A stretch of DNA of 64,000 bases, taken from Kibdelosporangium banguiense. GTDB taxonomy: Bacteria; Actinomycetota; Actinomycetes; Mycobacteriales; Pseudonocardiaceae. The notes under the pieces are model-generated. The model was not told the origin of the DNA, made no database searches, and saw only the letters and a list, made by a program, of their open reading frames with translations. A program made the position numbers and the translations under genes. Position 1 is the stretch's first letter, and every line of letters starts with the position of its first letter. The stretch spans positions 9,747,203-9,811,202 of the forward strand of contig NZ_JAGINW010000001.1 in the NCBI RefSeq assembly GCF_017876405.1, given 5' to 3'. Below, in pieces: positions 37,056 through 46,030 of the stretch.

Positions 37056-39148
37056 TGGCGGGCACCGGATCGGGCAGGGTGGCAGGCAATCTGCCGGCCG
37101 ACGTGACCAGTTTTGTGGGGCGGCGGCAGGCCACGGCCGAGGTGAAACGCGTCCTGTCCGCGGCCCGGTTGGTGACCTTGACCGGGGTCGGTGGGGTGGG
37201 AAAGTCCCGGCTGGCCCTGCACGTCGGGCGCACGGTTCGCCGGAGGTTTCCCGACGGGGTGTGGCTGGTGGAGCTGGCCACGCTCAGCGATCCGGCGCTG
37301 GTGGAGCAGACCGTCGCCGCCGCGCTGGGGTTGCGCGATCACTCGCGGCGGGATCCGGCGACCGTGCTGGCCGAGTTCCTGGCGGACAAGCACCTGCTGC
37401 TCATCCTGGACAACTGTGAGCACGTGCTGGACGGGTGCGGCCACCTCTCGGCTCGGTTGCTGACCACTGTGCCGCGGTTGTCCGTGCTGGCCACCAGCAG
37501 GGAACCGCTCGGCATCCCCGGTGAACATCGCTGGCCCGTCCCACCGCTGTCCCTGCCCCCCACCGAACCCGATACGCGGGCACCGGCAGGCCCCCGCGAC
37601 GCGCTGGCGTTATTCGCCGACCGGGCTGCGGCGGTCGCTCCGGGGTTCGCCCTGAGCAGGGACAACGAGCCGGTGGTGGCGCGGCTGTGCCGACGGCTGG
37701 ACGGGTTGCCGTTGGCGATCGAACTGGCCGCGGCCCGGATGCGAGTCATGTCGGTGGAGCAGTTGCTGGTCCGGCTGGAGGACCGGTTCACGCTGCTGAC
37801 GGCCGGGCACCTCACAGCCCTGCCGCGCCATCACACCCTGCGGGCGACGGTCGAGTGGAGCTTCGAGCTGTGCTCGGAGGCGGAACGACTGCTCTGGGCC
37901 CGGTGTTCGGTGTTCGCCGGGGATTTCGACCTGGACGCGGCCGAACACGTGTGCGCCGGTCCAGGGCTGGCCCACGATGAGGTCTTCGAGGCGGTGGCCG
38001 GACTGATCGACAAATCGGTTCTGATCCGGGAAGAATGCGCTACCGCAGTGCGGTACCGGATCCTGGACACCATCCGCCAGTACGGGCGGGAACGGCTGGC
38101 CGAGACCGGGGACCCGGCTGGGCCGTGCCGCCGGCACCGCGACTACTACCTGCACCTGGCCGAACAGGCCGACGCCGACTCGGGCGGCCCGCGCCAGCCC
38201 GACTGGGCCAAGCGGTTGCGGATCGAGCGGGCCAACCTCTTCGCGGCGCTGGACTACTGCCTGACCGTGCCCGGCCAGCAGCGGGACGGCCTGCGGCTGG
38301 CTGCGGCCCTGTGGTTCTACTGGATCGCCTGCGGCTTCGTCCGCGACGGCCGGTACTGGCTCGACCAGGCCCTGCAGGCCAATCCGGCACCCAGCCGGGA
38401 CCGCGCGAGGGCGCTGTGGATCACCGGATGGATCGCCACCGTGCAGGGCGACTACCAGGCCGGCCTGGCCCTGCTGGACGAAAGCCGGGACCTCGCCCAA
38501 CAATTGGGCAACGAGACCGAGCGGACCTATGCGACCCAGCACCTCGGCTGGGCGCGCCTGGCGACCGGCGACCCGCAGCAGGCGATCCCACTGCTTGACC
38601 AGGTCCTGGCTCGCCACCGGGCATCGACCCGATGGACCGCGCCCGCGCTGATTATTTTTCCGATGCAGGTATTTGCCGTCGGCACGGCCGGCGACACCGA
38701 CCATGCCATGGACCTGCTCGACGAGTGCCGGACCATCTGCGCGTCGCTGGGAGAACGCTGGGCCTTGTCCTGGACATTGAACGCCGCCGGCATCGCGTGT
38801 TTGACAGCGGGAAACCCCCGGCAAGCGGCGGCTCACCTGTGTGAGTGCCTCCGCGTCAAGCGTGACGTGACCGACCAGCTGGGCTACCCGTTCGGTGTGG
38901 ATCTCCTGTCGTGGATCGCCGCCGCGCAGGGCGACTGGACACGGGCCGCCGTGCTGCAGGGCGCGGCGGACACGATGTGGGAGCCAATCGGCCGACCACT
39001 GTTCGGCTTCGACGCCTTGATCGACCAGGGGCAGGAATGGCGGACACACACTCACGACGCCCTCGGTGACCGCGCCTACCACCACGCCCTCCAGCACGGC
39101 GCCCGGATGACCCCAGAACAGGCCATCGCCTACGCACTGGGCGAATAG
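37055..39148 (+). CDS. NB-ARC/TPR protein without DNA-binding domain (array copy 2)
   Basis: This 697-residue paralogue has the P-loop GVGGVGKSR, Walker B LLILDNCEHVLD, SVLATSREPLG and the TPR region. It ends at AIAYALGE, exactly where other copies continue with the linker to the LuxR domain. About 80 residues are therefore missing and it cannot bind DNA by itself. ATG 37055 overlaps the previous stop. It may act through a partner, perhaps copy 1, to which it is translationally coupled. Confidence 0.85.
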   Translation: MAGTGSGRVAGNLPADVTSFVGRRQATAEVKRVLSAARLVTLTGVGGVGKSRLALHVGRTVRRRFPDGVWLVELATLSDPALVEQTVAAALGLRDHSRRDPATVLAEFLADKHLLLILDNCEHVLDGCGHLSARLLTTVPRLSVLATSREPLGIPGEHRWPVPPLSLPPTEPDTRAPAGPRDALALFADRAAAVAPGFALSRDNEPVVARLCRRLDGLPLAIELAAARMRVMSVEQLLVRLEDRFTLLTAGHLTALPRHHTLRATVEWSFELCSEAERLLWARCSVFAGDFDLDAAEHVCAGPGLAHDEVFEAVAGLIDKSVLIREECATAVRYRILDTIRQYGRERLAETGDPAGPCRRHRDYYLHLAEQADADSGGPRQPDWAKRLRIERANLFAALDYCLTVPGQQRDGLRLAAALWFYWIACGFVRDGRYWLDQALQANPAPSRDRARALWITGWIATVQGDYQAGLALLDESRDLAQQLGNETERTYATQHLGWARLATGDPQQAIPLLDQVLARHRASTRWTAPALIIFPMQVFAVGTAGDTDHAMDLLDECRTICASLGERWALSWTLNAAGIACLTAGNPRQAAAHLCECLRVKRDVTDQLGYPFGVDLLSWIAAAQGDWTRAAVLQGAADTMWEPIGRPLFGFDALIDQGQEWRTHTHDALGDRAYHHALQHGARMTPEQAIAYALGE

Positions 39149-40200
39149 CCTTCCGCACCGGCGGCTCTGCTGCCGGAGTCGGGTCCGCTGCCGGAGTCGG
39201 GTCCGCCGCACCTGGCCTACCTACAGGCACGTCCCGACGGGACAGACCTGTCGTATCCGACATCCAACGGAAGACCTTGTCCCGCAACGCATGCAACCGG
39301 CGCCGGCCAGGCGGTGCAAACAGCACACGTCCTCCGGGTTGCCGACTGTGTCATTCAAACAGGCCAGTCACCGCCCGTTGGGGCCGCCCGCGCAACGGTC
39401 CCCGTGCGAACGCCGAGCCGAGTGAGCCGCCATGAGCCCGCCAGCATGCTGCGCACAACGGACCAGCCTGGTCTGCGATGGCGGGACCAGCCACACCGCA
39501 CAACGCAAGACCGGACGCGGTGACCGAATCTGGTACCCACAAATGAACCACGTTGCCGACGAAGGCCCGCGCGCGAATCATGACAAACCCCAAATCTCAA
39601 GACCGGAACAGCACGCTGCAGAGCACCAGCCGAGAAACCCGATCCGCGGCCACCTTGCATGCCGATCGGAGCGCTGGACCTTGGTGCAGCAAGCAAAGGA
39701 CTGACAGAGTCCTATGAGGACTCTGCCATCTCGGCCCATCGCTCCGGCTCAACCTCCGGCAGGCATCCATACCGAGCAAGCGATCACGGCCGTTGGCGTG
39801 ACCAGCGGCCCCTATGGACAGACCACTGCGGACTTACCGGACATTGCCAAGACCACCCGTCCAGGATACTCATGCACATGCATCTGCACGTGCATGAGGT
39901 TAGCAGGTGTAGGCGCGCCAGTCGCGGATTCTGTTCTCGTTGTACCCGGCGGAAACGATGCGCGCTCATCTCATGCACTTCAGCGTCAAGCCTTTCGATT
40001 GCGTTACTCCGTCCGGATTCGTGCCGGGCGGCAAAGAAGGCCGATCACCTGGCCTTGTGTTCGCGCTGGCGCGTGGTGGCCAATGACGAGATTGCGCCCA
40101 CGTCTTCCAGTTGCGGCGAACCAGTTTCGGGGGCAATCTCACGAGGCTCGATCTATGGCGAGACAAGAAAGGTGGCGGCGCACGCACTCGAAGCCTGCGG
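39149..40200. other. Decayed intergenic stretch within the regulator array
   Basis: No intact large gene is present. Just after copy 2 the 18-base unit GCTGCCGGAGTCGGGTCC occurs twice in tandem (39170-39205). A hairpin with ten-base arms and one mismatch lies at 39871-39896 (CATGCACATG with CACGTGCATG). The segment 40066-40098 is repeated at 47441-47473. One possible small minus-strand ORF (39351-39581) is listed separately. Confidence 0.5.
39351..39581 (-). CDS. Possible small zinc-ribbon-like protein
   Basis: From ATG 39581 a 76-residue frame reads FVGNVVHLWVPDSVTASG, then two cysteine groups, ALCGVAG and PLCAACWRAHG, spaced as in small actinobacterial zinc-ribbon proteins that begin with a VHLW-type strand. 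The ribosome-binding site is weak and the 3' end is rich in Arg/Gly. It may be a real small gene or a relic. It lies antisense to the array direction. Confidence 0.4.
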   Translation of the reverse strand: MIRARAFVGNVVHLWVPDSVTASGLALCGVAGPAIADQAGPLCAACWRAHGGSLGSAFARGPLRGRPQRAVTGLFE

Positions 40201-40308
40201 ATCAAACGGACCTTTCACGACATCGAGGACATCTTGGCCAAGCGCGGTTTGACCGCTCGCCCGAAGATCGCTGCCGGGGCCACCGAACGACGTGAGATTC
40301 CGTCATGA
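40201..40308 (+). pseudogene. Relic of a LuxR helix-turn-helix from a lost array member
   Basis: The frame reads KRTFHDIEDILAKRGLTARP and KIAAGATERREIPS, a degenerate form of RTAEGHVERILAKLGFTKRT and QLAAWVTEQR at the C-terminus of the intact paralogues. Its TGA overlaps the ATG of the next gene (ATGA), the same junction type as between copies 1 and 2. It therefore marks the 3' end of a former upstream member whose body has decayed. Confidence 0.65.
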
Positions 40309-42380
40309 CCCCCACCAGTTCCCGACGGCCGAAGAACAATCTTCCCGCGGAAGTGACCAGTTTTGTAGATCGTCGGCGCGAGGTCGCCGAGACCAAACGG
40401 GTGTTGCGCCGGCGCCGGTTGTTGACCGTGACGGGTGTGGCCGGGGTCGGCAAGACACGGCTGGTACTACGTGCGGCTGCGCAGTTACGCGAGGAGTTCC
40501 CCGACGGCATATGGCTGGTCGAGCTGGCGGGGCTGACGGACGACAAGCTGCTGCCCCAGACGGTCGCCGATGTCCTGGGTCTCCAGGATCAGTCGGCTCG
40601 GTCAACAGTGGACATACTGTTCGACTATCTCAGGGACAAGCAACTGTTGTTGGTTCTGGACAACTGCGAGCACCTTGTGGACACGTCCGCGATACTGGCG
40701 GATGCACTGCTAGGAGCGGCGCCGGAACTACGGATCCTGGCCACCAGCCGACAGGCACTGGGAACGACCGGCGAGTACCTCTTGGAGGTGCCCCCGTTGC
40801 CAGTGCCGGACCTGAGACACGTAACGAGCTCTTCGACGCCGTACGCGGCGGTACGCCTGTTCGCCGAGCGCGCCGCGACGGCAATGCCCGGTTTCCGGGT
40901 TGACGCAACGAACCACGAGGTCGTCGCCCAGATCTGCGATCGGCTGGACGGCATCCCCCTGGCCATCGAACTGGCTGCGGTACGGGTGCGGGCGATGTCG
41001 ATCCGTCAGATGCTGGCCAGGCTGGGCGACTACTTCGAATTCCTTGCCGGGGGGAGCCGAGTCTCGGCGCCCCGCGTGCAGACACTGCGAAGAGCGATCG
41101 ACTGGAGCTTCGACCTGTGCTCGGCGTCAGAACGGGCACTGTGGGTGCGAGCGTGCGTATTCGCCGACGGGTTCGACCTGGATGCGGCCGAGGTCATCTG
41201 CTCCTGTCAGGAGGTTGCCCGCGAAACTGTCCTCGACCTGGTGGCCGGGCTGGTGGACAAGTCCGTCCTTATCCGCATGGACCACGGCGACCCGGCGCGC
41301 TACCGAATGCCGGAACCGATCCGCCAGTACGGCGAGGAACGCCTGGCACCATCCGGCCTGCGGACGGCCCTGCGGGCACGACATCGCAACCACTACCGAC
41401 ATCTGATCGAGAACGCGACACGGGAGTGGCTTGGGCCGAACGAAGTGGAATGGCTCGTCCGGCTGCAGCGGGAGCACGCGAACATCCGGGCCGCGCTGGA
41501 GTTCTGCCTGACAACCCCCGGAGAGGCGCAGGCAGGGCTCGAGATCGCAGCCGCGCCATGGACCTACTTGATCCTTACCGGCTCCCACCGTGAAGGCCGC
41601 CATTGGCTCGACCAGGCGTTGGAGCTCAGCCAGGAACCGAGTTCGGCACGGGCCAACGCCCTATGGACCGGCGGCTGGATCGCCCTTCAGCAGGCCGACG
41701 TGGCCGCAGGACAGTCCATGGTGGAGGAGTCCCGCGCCCTCGCTCAGCGACTTCACGATGAATCCGCCTTCGCGCACGCCACCCGGATCTCCGGTATGGC
41801 AGCGTTCTACCAGAACGATCTCCAACGCGCGGTCACGCTCCTTGAGGACGCACTCACCCACCATCACGCGGCCGGTGACCTGGCCGGCGTCTGGATCGCC
41901 TTACTCCAGCTCACTGTGGCCACCGCGGTTGCCGACGACCCCGAGCGTGCTGTCGCCTTCGGCGAGGAGTGCCTGGCCCTGTCCGAAACCCGCGCACACC
42001 TGTCAAGATCCTGGGCGCTGTGGTCGCTCGGCTTCGTCAAGTGGTTGACCGGCGATCGGCAACAGGCCGGCAAGCTGATTCGCGAAAGCCTCCGGCTAGG
42101 CCGGTTCCACAACCAATGGGGCATTGCTCACAGTCTCGAGATCCTGGCTTGGATCGCGGCAGCCGAGGGAGACGACGAACACGCCGCACGACTGCTCGGC
42201 ACAGCCCGCAAGGTCTGGAAATCTGTCGGGACCCCGATGGCCGGACTCACGCACCTTGCCCCGTCCCACGCCCAATGCGTGAAACGAGCCCGCCGGGCAC
42301 TCGGGAATGAGAAGTTCGCCGCCGCCTTCCACAAAGGAACCCGCCTCACCCTCGACGAGGTCATTGAGGCAACGACATAG
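40305..42380 (+). CDS. NB-ARC/TPR protein without DNA-binding domain (array copy 3)
   Basis: This 691-residue paralogue starts with NLPAEVTSFVDRRREVAETK and has Walker A GVAGVGKTR, Walker B LLVLDNCEHLVD and RILATSRQALG. The TPR region is followed directly by the end DEVIEATT. Like copy 2 it has no LuxR domain. Its start overlaps the relic at 40201-40308. Codon use and motifs look intact, so it is probably a functional sensor lacking its own output. Confidence 0.85.
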   Translation: MTPTSSRRPKNNLPAEVTSFVDRRREVAETKRVLRRRRLLTVTGVAGVGKTRLVLRAAAQLREEFPDGIWLVELAGLTDDKLLPQTVADVLGLQDQSARSTVDILFDYLRDKQLLLVLDNCEHLVDTSAILADALLGAAPELRILATSRQALGTTGEYLLEVPPLPVPDLRHVTSSSTPYAAVRLFAERAATAMPGFRVDATNHEVVAQICDRLDGIPLAIELAAVRVRAMSIRQMLARLGDYFEFLAGGSRVSAPRVQTLRRAIDWSFDLCSASERALWVRACVFADGFDLDAAEVICSCQEVARETVLDLVAGLVDKSVLIRMDHGDPARYRMPEPIRQYGEERLAPSGLRTALRARHRNHYRHLIENATREWLGPNEVEWLVRLQREHANIRAALEFCLTTPGEAQAGLEIAAAPWTYLILTGSHREGRHWLDQALELSQEPSSARANALWTGGWIALQQADVAAGQSMVEESRALAQRLHDESAFAHATRISGMAAFYQNDLQRAVTLLEDALTHHHAAGDLAGVWIALLQLTVATAVADDPERAVAFGEECLALSETRAHLSRSWALWSLGFVKWLTGDRQQAGKLIRESLRLGRFHNQWGIAHSLEILAWIAAAEGDDEHAARLLGTARKVWKSVGTPMAGLTHLAPSHAQCVKRARRALGNEKFAAAFHKGTRLTLDEVIEATT

Positions 42381-43130
42381 TCACTCGAGTTGGATGTGTC
42401 ATGATGAACCAGATTCAGATTCTTCTCAGAGCAGAATCGTTATGTAACGCAAGGCGGATGGAACACGCCAGCCTCTCTCGCGGACAGTTTCAACAGCGGT
42501 TCACCGGCCAGTCCGAGCCGCCCCAAGAACCGGAAGACTCCCAGGTCGACCCTCCGCGTTCACTGGTTGCCGCCACCAACGGAGCACCTGCACGGGATTC
42601 TGACGCTGTTTGGTATTGTCCCCCGGAAAACTTTGGATGGCCGATGAGCACAACAACGCGGGAAATCGTTCCCACCTGCACGTAATTACTGTCCGCCAAG
42701 ATCGTTACGACATTCCGGGGATCGGTGCTTACGAACGGGAAAGATCGACGCTAGGATCTCCATCCTGTGAACGATCTCGGTCCCAACACACCGCCCCGGC
42801 ACGCACTGCTGCGCCAGGGCGACTGGCGCAGGTGAAACGAAGAATCGAAATCTAGGAGCTTGAGTACCTGAGTCAGCACCAGTCCTTCGAATCCGTACTG
42901 GGCCGTTGTCCGTCTGCTCGCGCACCATCTTGCCGGGTACGGACCGGACCCGCCGATGCCACACCCGAAAACCATGTCCGGATTTCATTCCGGCCACGTT
43001 GTATGAGCACGCGCCGGCATTCGGCATACCGCCGGCGGTCCACTGCCCGGCGTCCGCGTCCCGCCGTAGTGGGATTCCGGTTCGCATGTCCCTGTCCCTC
43101 TGCCACCAACGCCCCACAAGGACCTGATCG
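42381..43130. other. Non-coding stretch before the conservon
   Basis: About 750 bases hold only short frames without ribosome-binding sites or recognisable motifs. The stretch is less GC-rich around 42390-42470 and 42610-42730. It should hold the conservon promoter, but I could not identify convincing -35/-10 boxes. Confidence 0.4.
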
Positions 43131-44540
43131 ATGTCAGTACGCATACCCATTCACCATCAGGCAGAGCGCCCGCCGATGGGTTGGGCCCTGCTCGTTCTGC
43201 TGGCCGCACTTGTCATCACCGGTAGCGCGTGCCTGTGGGTGACAGCCGAGACACCCGCTGTGGGTCAGACGCTCGTGGCCTGGTTCGGCGCGGCGGCAGC
43301 GGTCCTGGTGAGTGTTGCCGTCACGGTCGCGGCATACAGCACACAGGCGGCACACTATTTCCGCGGCCGTATCGCGGTGCTGGACGCGGACGTCGCTCGG
43401 CTCGCTGACGACACGCTGCCCGCTGTGGTCCAGCGGGTGCGCGAGGGGGCGTCGGTGGACACCGCACTGGCCGAAGTGCAGCACTCCGTCGATGGTGTCC
43501 GCCAACGCCTCCTGTGGACGCTGGCGCAGGAGGTCAGCAGAGCAGAGCGCATGCGCGCGGCCACTATGGCAGCCTGCGCGAACGCTGCGGGCCGAGTCCA
43601 GGCCCTGGCCACCAGCATGCTCGCCGACCTGCGGGAGATGGAGGACCGATGCGACGAAAATGTCCTCGGTGACCTGCTGAAGCTGGACCACAGCACGGCG
43701 CAGGCAGGCCGGCTGGCGGACAGCATCGTCGTACTGACCGGAGCACGCTCCGGCCGACGCTGGACCAAGCCGATCGTCATGGAAAGCGTCCTGCGCGGAG
43801 CGATGGGCCGCATCAACGCCTACCAGCGGATGAAGGTGCACTCAACTTGCACCGTCGCGATCGCCGGGTACGCCGCCGAAGGCATCATGCACGCTCTCGC
43901 TGAACTGATGGACAACGCCGCCAGCTTCTCGCCTCCGTCGGAGGAGGTGCACGTGTACGTGGACGAGGTGCACGCGGGTGTCGTGGTCACGATCGAGGAC
44001 AGCGGCCTCGTCATGAGCCCTCCGGCGTTGGAGCGTGCTGTGCGCGCGGTTTCCTCCGAGCCGCTGGACCTGACCACGCTGTCCGGTACCCGGCTGGGTC
44101 TCGCGGTGGTGGGCTGTCTGGCCCGCAAGCACGGCCTGAGCGTCTTTTTCCGGCCCTCCTCACGTGGAGGCACCGGAGTGCTGGTCATGATCCCGCGACA
44201 ATTGATCGCGGAGCACGGGCAGGACTCCGTCTCGGTCACGCGACGCCCCACGCATGTGCCCACTCCGGGCGCACGGCACCGCGCAGACGCCGCCAAGCCC
44301 GCCGGGAGTGCCGCGCCTGCCAAGGCCGCGCCCACTGTGGACAGTGAACACCCCGGGCTGCCGCAGCGGCGCCGTGGGCAAACGTTGGCCGCGACATCCC
44401 CGGCTGCGGCCCCGCCGACGACGAAACCCACGCTTCCCCGCTCCGGCGCCGGTGCGCGATTCGGCGCATTCCGCGAGGCCAGCCGGGGCAACGGCACCGG
44501 CAGCCATCCTTCTTCTCGCCAGGACGACGACACCCAGTGA
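43131..44540 (+). CDS. cvnA: Conservon sensor-like histidine kinase / ATPase (CvnA)
   Basis: The 469-residue protein has two N-terminal membrane helices (about 17-38 and 45-70) and a helical dimerisation region with a possible H-box (LLKLDHSTAQAGRLADS). The HATPase domain follows, with the N-box ELMDNAASFSPP and G-box IEDSGLVM. A low-complexity Pro/Ala-rich tail of about 110 residues ends it. It is the first gene of a complete five-gene conservon. In Streptomyces these form a membrane complex likened to a G-protein-coupled receptor system. Confidence 0.9.
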   Translation: MSVRIPIHHQAERPPMGWALLVLLAALVITGSACLWVTAETPAVGQTLVAWFGAAAAVLVSVAVTVAAYSTQAAHYFRGRIAVLDADVARLADDTLPAVVQRVREGASVDTALAEVQHSVDGVRQRLLWTLAQEVSRAERMRAATMAACANAAGRVQALATSMLADLREMEDRCDENVLGDLLKLDHSTAQAGRLADSIVVLTGARSGRRWTKPIVMESVLRGAMGRINAYQRMKVHSTCTVAIAGYAAEGIMHALAELMDNAASFSPPSEEVHVYVDEVHAGVVVTIEDSGLVMSPPALERAVRAVSSEPLDLTTLSGTRLGLAVVGCLARKHGLSVFFRPSSRGGTGVLVMIPRQLIAEHGQDSVSVTRRPTHVPTPGARHRADAAKPAGSAAPAKAAPTVDSEHPGLPQRRRGQTLAATSPAAAPPTTKPTLPRSGAGARFGAFREASRGNGTGSHPSSRQDDDTQ

Positions 44541-44668
44541 CCGCTTCCCTGCATGAAGAAGGGGACATCGGCACCTCGATGCTCGCACCGGACCCGATCG
44601 GACAACAGATTAGGAGGCAAGGGGTCCGCTCCCGGCATCAGGTGCCCGGGCGTGACCCCAGGATTCCG

Positions 44669-45088
44669 ATGAACACCACAGATCGTGACCTCGACTGGTT
44701 GCTGGAGAACCTTCTGGAGAAGACGCCGGGGACTCGACATGCCCTGGTGCTGTCGAAGGACGGCCTCAAGCTCTGCCATACCCACGAGCTCACCGTGGAC
44801 CAGGCTGACCAACTAGCCGCCATCGCCTCGGGAATCCAGAGTCTGGCCTACGGCACGTCCGTCGAGTTCGGCGACGGTACCGGCGGCGTGCGGCAGTCCA
44901 TGACGGAGTTCCACGGCGGGCTGCTGTTCATCGTGGAAGCCGGAGAAGGAGCCCATCTCGCCGTACTGGCCGACGACGATGCCGACGTCGGCGTCATCGG
45001 CCACAACATGAACGAACTGGTCGAGCAGATCGGCGAATATCTGACCGCCCCGCCCCGCCAACCTCAACACAACAGCCAGCCGATATGA
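44669..45088 (+). CDS. cvnB: Conservon roadblock/LC7 protein (CvnB)
   Basis: The 139-residue protein has the roadblock/LC7 fold: LDWLLENLLEKTPGTRHALVL at the start, GGLLFIVEAG in the middle and DDDADVGVIGHNMNELV near the end. ATG 44669 gives the family length and leaves 128 bases after cvnA. Such proteins act on the partner small GTPase and bind CvnA. It overlaps cvnC by ATGA. Confidence 0.92.
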   Translation: MNTTDRDLDWLLENLLEKTPGTRHALVLSKDGLKLCHTHELTVDQADQLAAIASGIQSLAYGTSVEFGDGTGGVRQSMTEFHGGLLFIVEAGEGAHLAVLADDDADVGVIGHNMNELVEQIGEYLTAPPRQPQHNSQPI

Positions 45089-45444
45089 CCTGGCGACCAC
45101 TTCACAACGAGGACCCGGACCGGTTGTACACCGTCACCGGCGGGCGCAGCCGCGCGGACGAGAGTGCCCTGGACCTTGTCACGCTGATCGTGAGCGAATG
45201 CGACCCCACCCCGGGCATGCAGTCCGAGCACGTCAAGATCCTGCGAATGTGCCGCTACCCGACAGCGGTGGTGGAGATCTCCTCGAATCTGGGACTGCCG
45301 GTCAGCGTCGTGAAGATCCTGCTGTGTGACCTGCTCGACATGGGCCGGATCACCGCCCGCCATCCGTCCTCGGCCTCCGTCAAGACTCAACTGCCCGATC
45401 TCGAAACCCTGAAGCAGGTGCTCGTTGGACTTCAGAAACTCTGA
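45085..45444 (+). CDS. cvnC: Conservon DUF742 protein (CvnC)
   Basis: The 119-residue DUF742 protein has RLYTVTGGRSRADESALDLV, an EHVKILRMCRYPTAVVEIS stretch of winged-helix type and the C-terminal LETLKQVLVGLQKL. It overlaps both neighbours, cvnB by ATGA and cvnD by 20 bases, as in other conservons. It is thought to help recruit the GTPase to the membrane complex. Confidence 0.92.
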   Translation: MTWRPLHNEDPDRLYTVTGGRSRADESALDLVTLIVSECDPTPGMQSEHVKILRMCRYPTAVVEISSNLGLPVSVVKILLCDLLDMGRITARHPSSASVKTQLPDLETLKQVLVGLQKL

Positions 45445-46030
45445 GCAAGCCGCCCATACCCCGCTGCTGAGCACCGCCAGGGACGGCCTCAAGATCGTGA
45501 TCGTCGGCGGGTTCGGTGTTGGCAAGACGACCATGGTCCGCTCTGTCAGCGAGATCCGCCCGCTGAGCACAGAAGAGACCATGACCCAGGCCGGCATCGG
45601 GATCGACGACAGCGGCGTACGGGCCAAGACCACGACCACGGTCGCGTTCGACTTCGGGCGGATCAGCCTGAACGAGCACATGGTGCTGTACCTGTTCGGC
45701 GCACCGGGCCAAGAGCGGTTCTGGTTTCTCTGGGATCGCCTGTTCTCGGGGACCCTGGGCGCCGTCGTGCTCGTGGACACTCGGCGGCTGGCCGACTCCT
45801 GGTACGCCATCGATCGCCTCGAACACCACGGGATGCCCTTCGTCGTCGCCCGCAACAACTTCGGCCAGCCTGAACACACCCTGCACCAAGTACGGCACGC
45901 ACTCGACCTGTCCCCCGACATTCCGCTGATCGACTGCGACGCCCGCCGGCGTGACTCCTGCAAGGGCGTGCTGATCGCTCTCGTCAACCACCTCTTCGCC
46001 CTGTCCTCCGTACGGGAGACCACGATATGA
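45425..46030 (+). CDS. cvnD: Conservon small GTP-binding protein (CvnD)
   Basis: The 201-residue GTPase has the P-loop GGFGVGKTTMV, the switch region FGRISLNEHMVLYLFGAPGQERFW and a conserved ARNNF in place of NKxD, as in MglA-like CvnD proteins. The start is TTG 45425, with GAAGCAGG upstream; no ATG or GTG in frame gives a complete P-loop protein. It is probably switched by CvnB. Confidence 0.92.
   Translation: MDFRNSEQAAHTPLLSTARDGLKIVIVGGFGVGKTTMVRSVSEIRPLSTEETMTQAGIGIDDSGVRAKTTTTVAFDFGRISLNEHMVLYLFGAPGQERFWFLWDRLFSGTLGAVVLVDTRRLADSWYAIDRLEHHGMPFVVARNNFGQPEHTLHQVRHALDLSPDIPLIDCDARRRDSCKGVLIALVNHLFALSSVRETTI

Noticed and set aside
39170..39205. Start of a CRISPR array (tandem 18-base units)
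   Set aside because: Only two head-to-tail copies without spacers; a simple tandem repeat.
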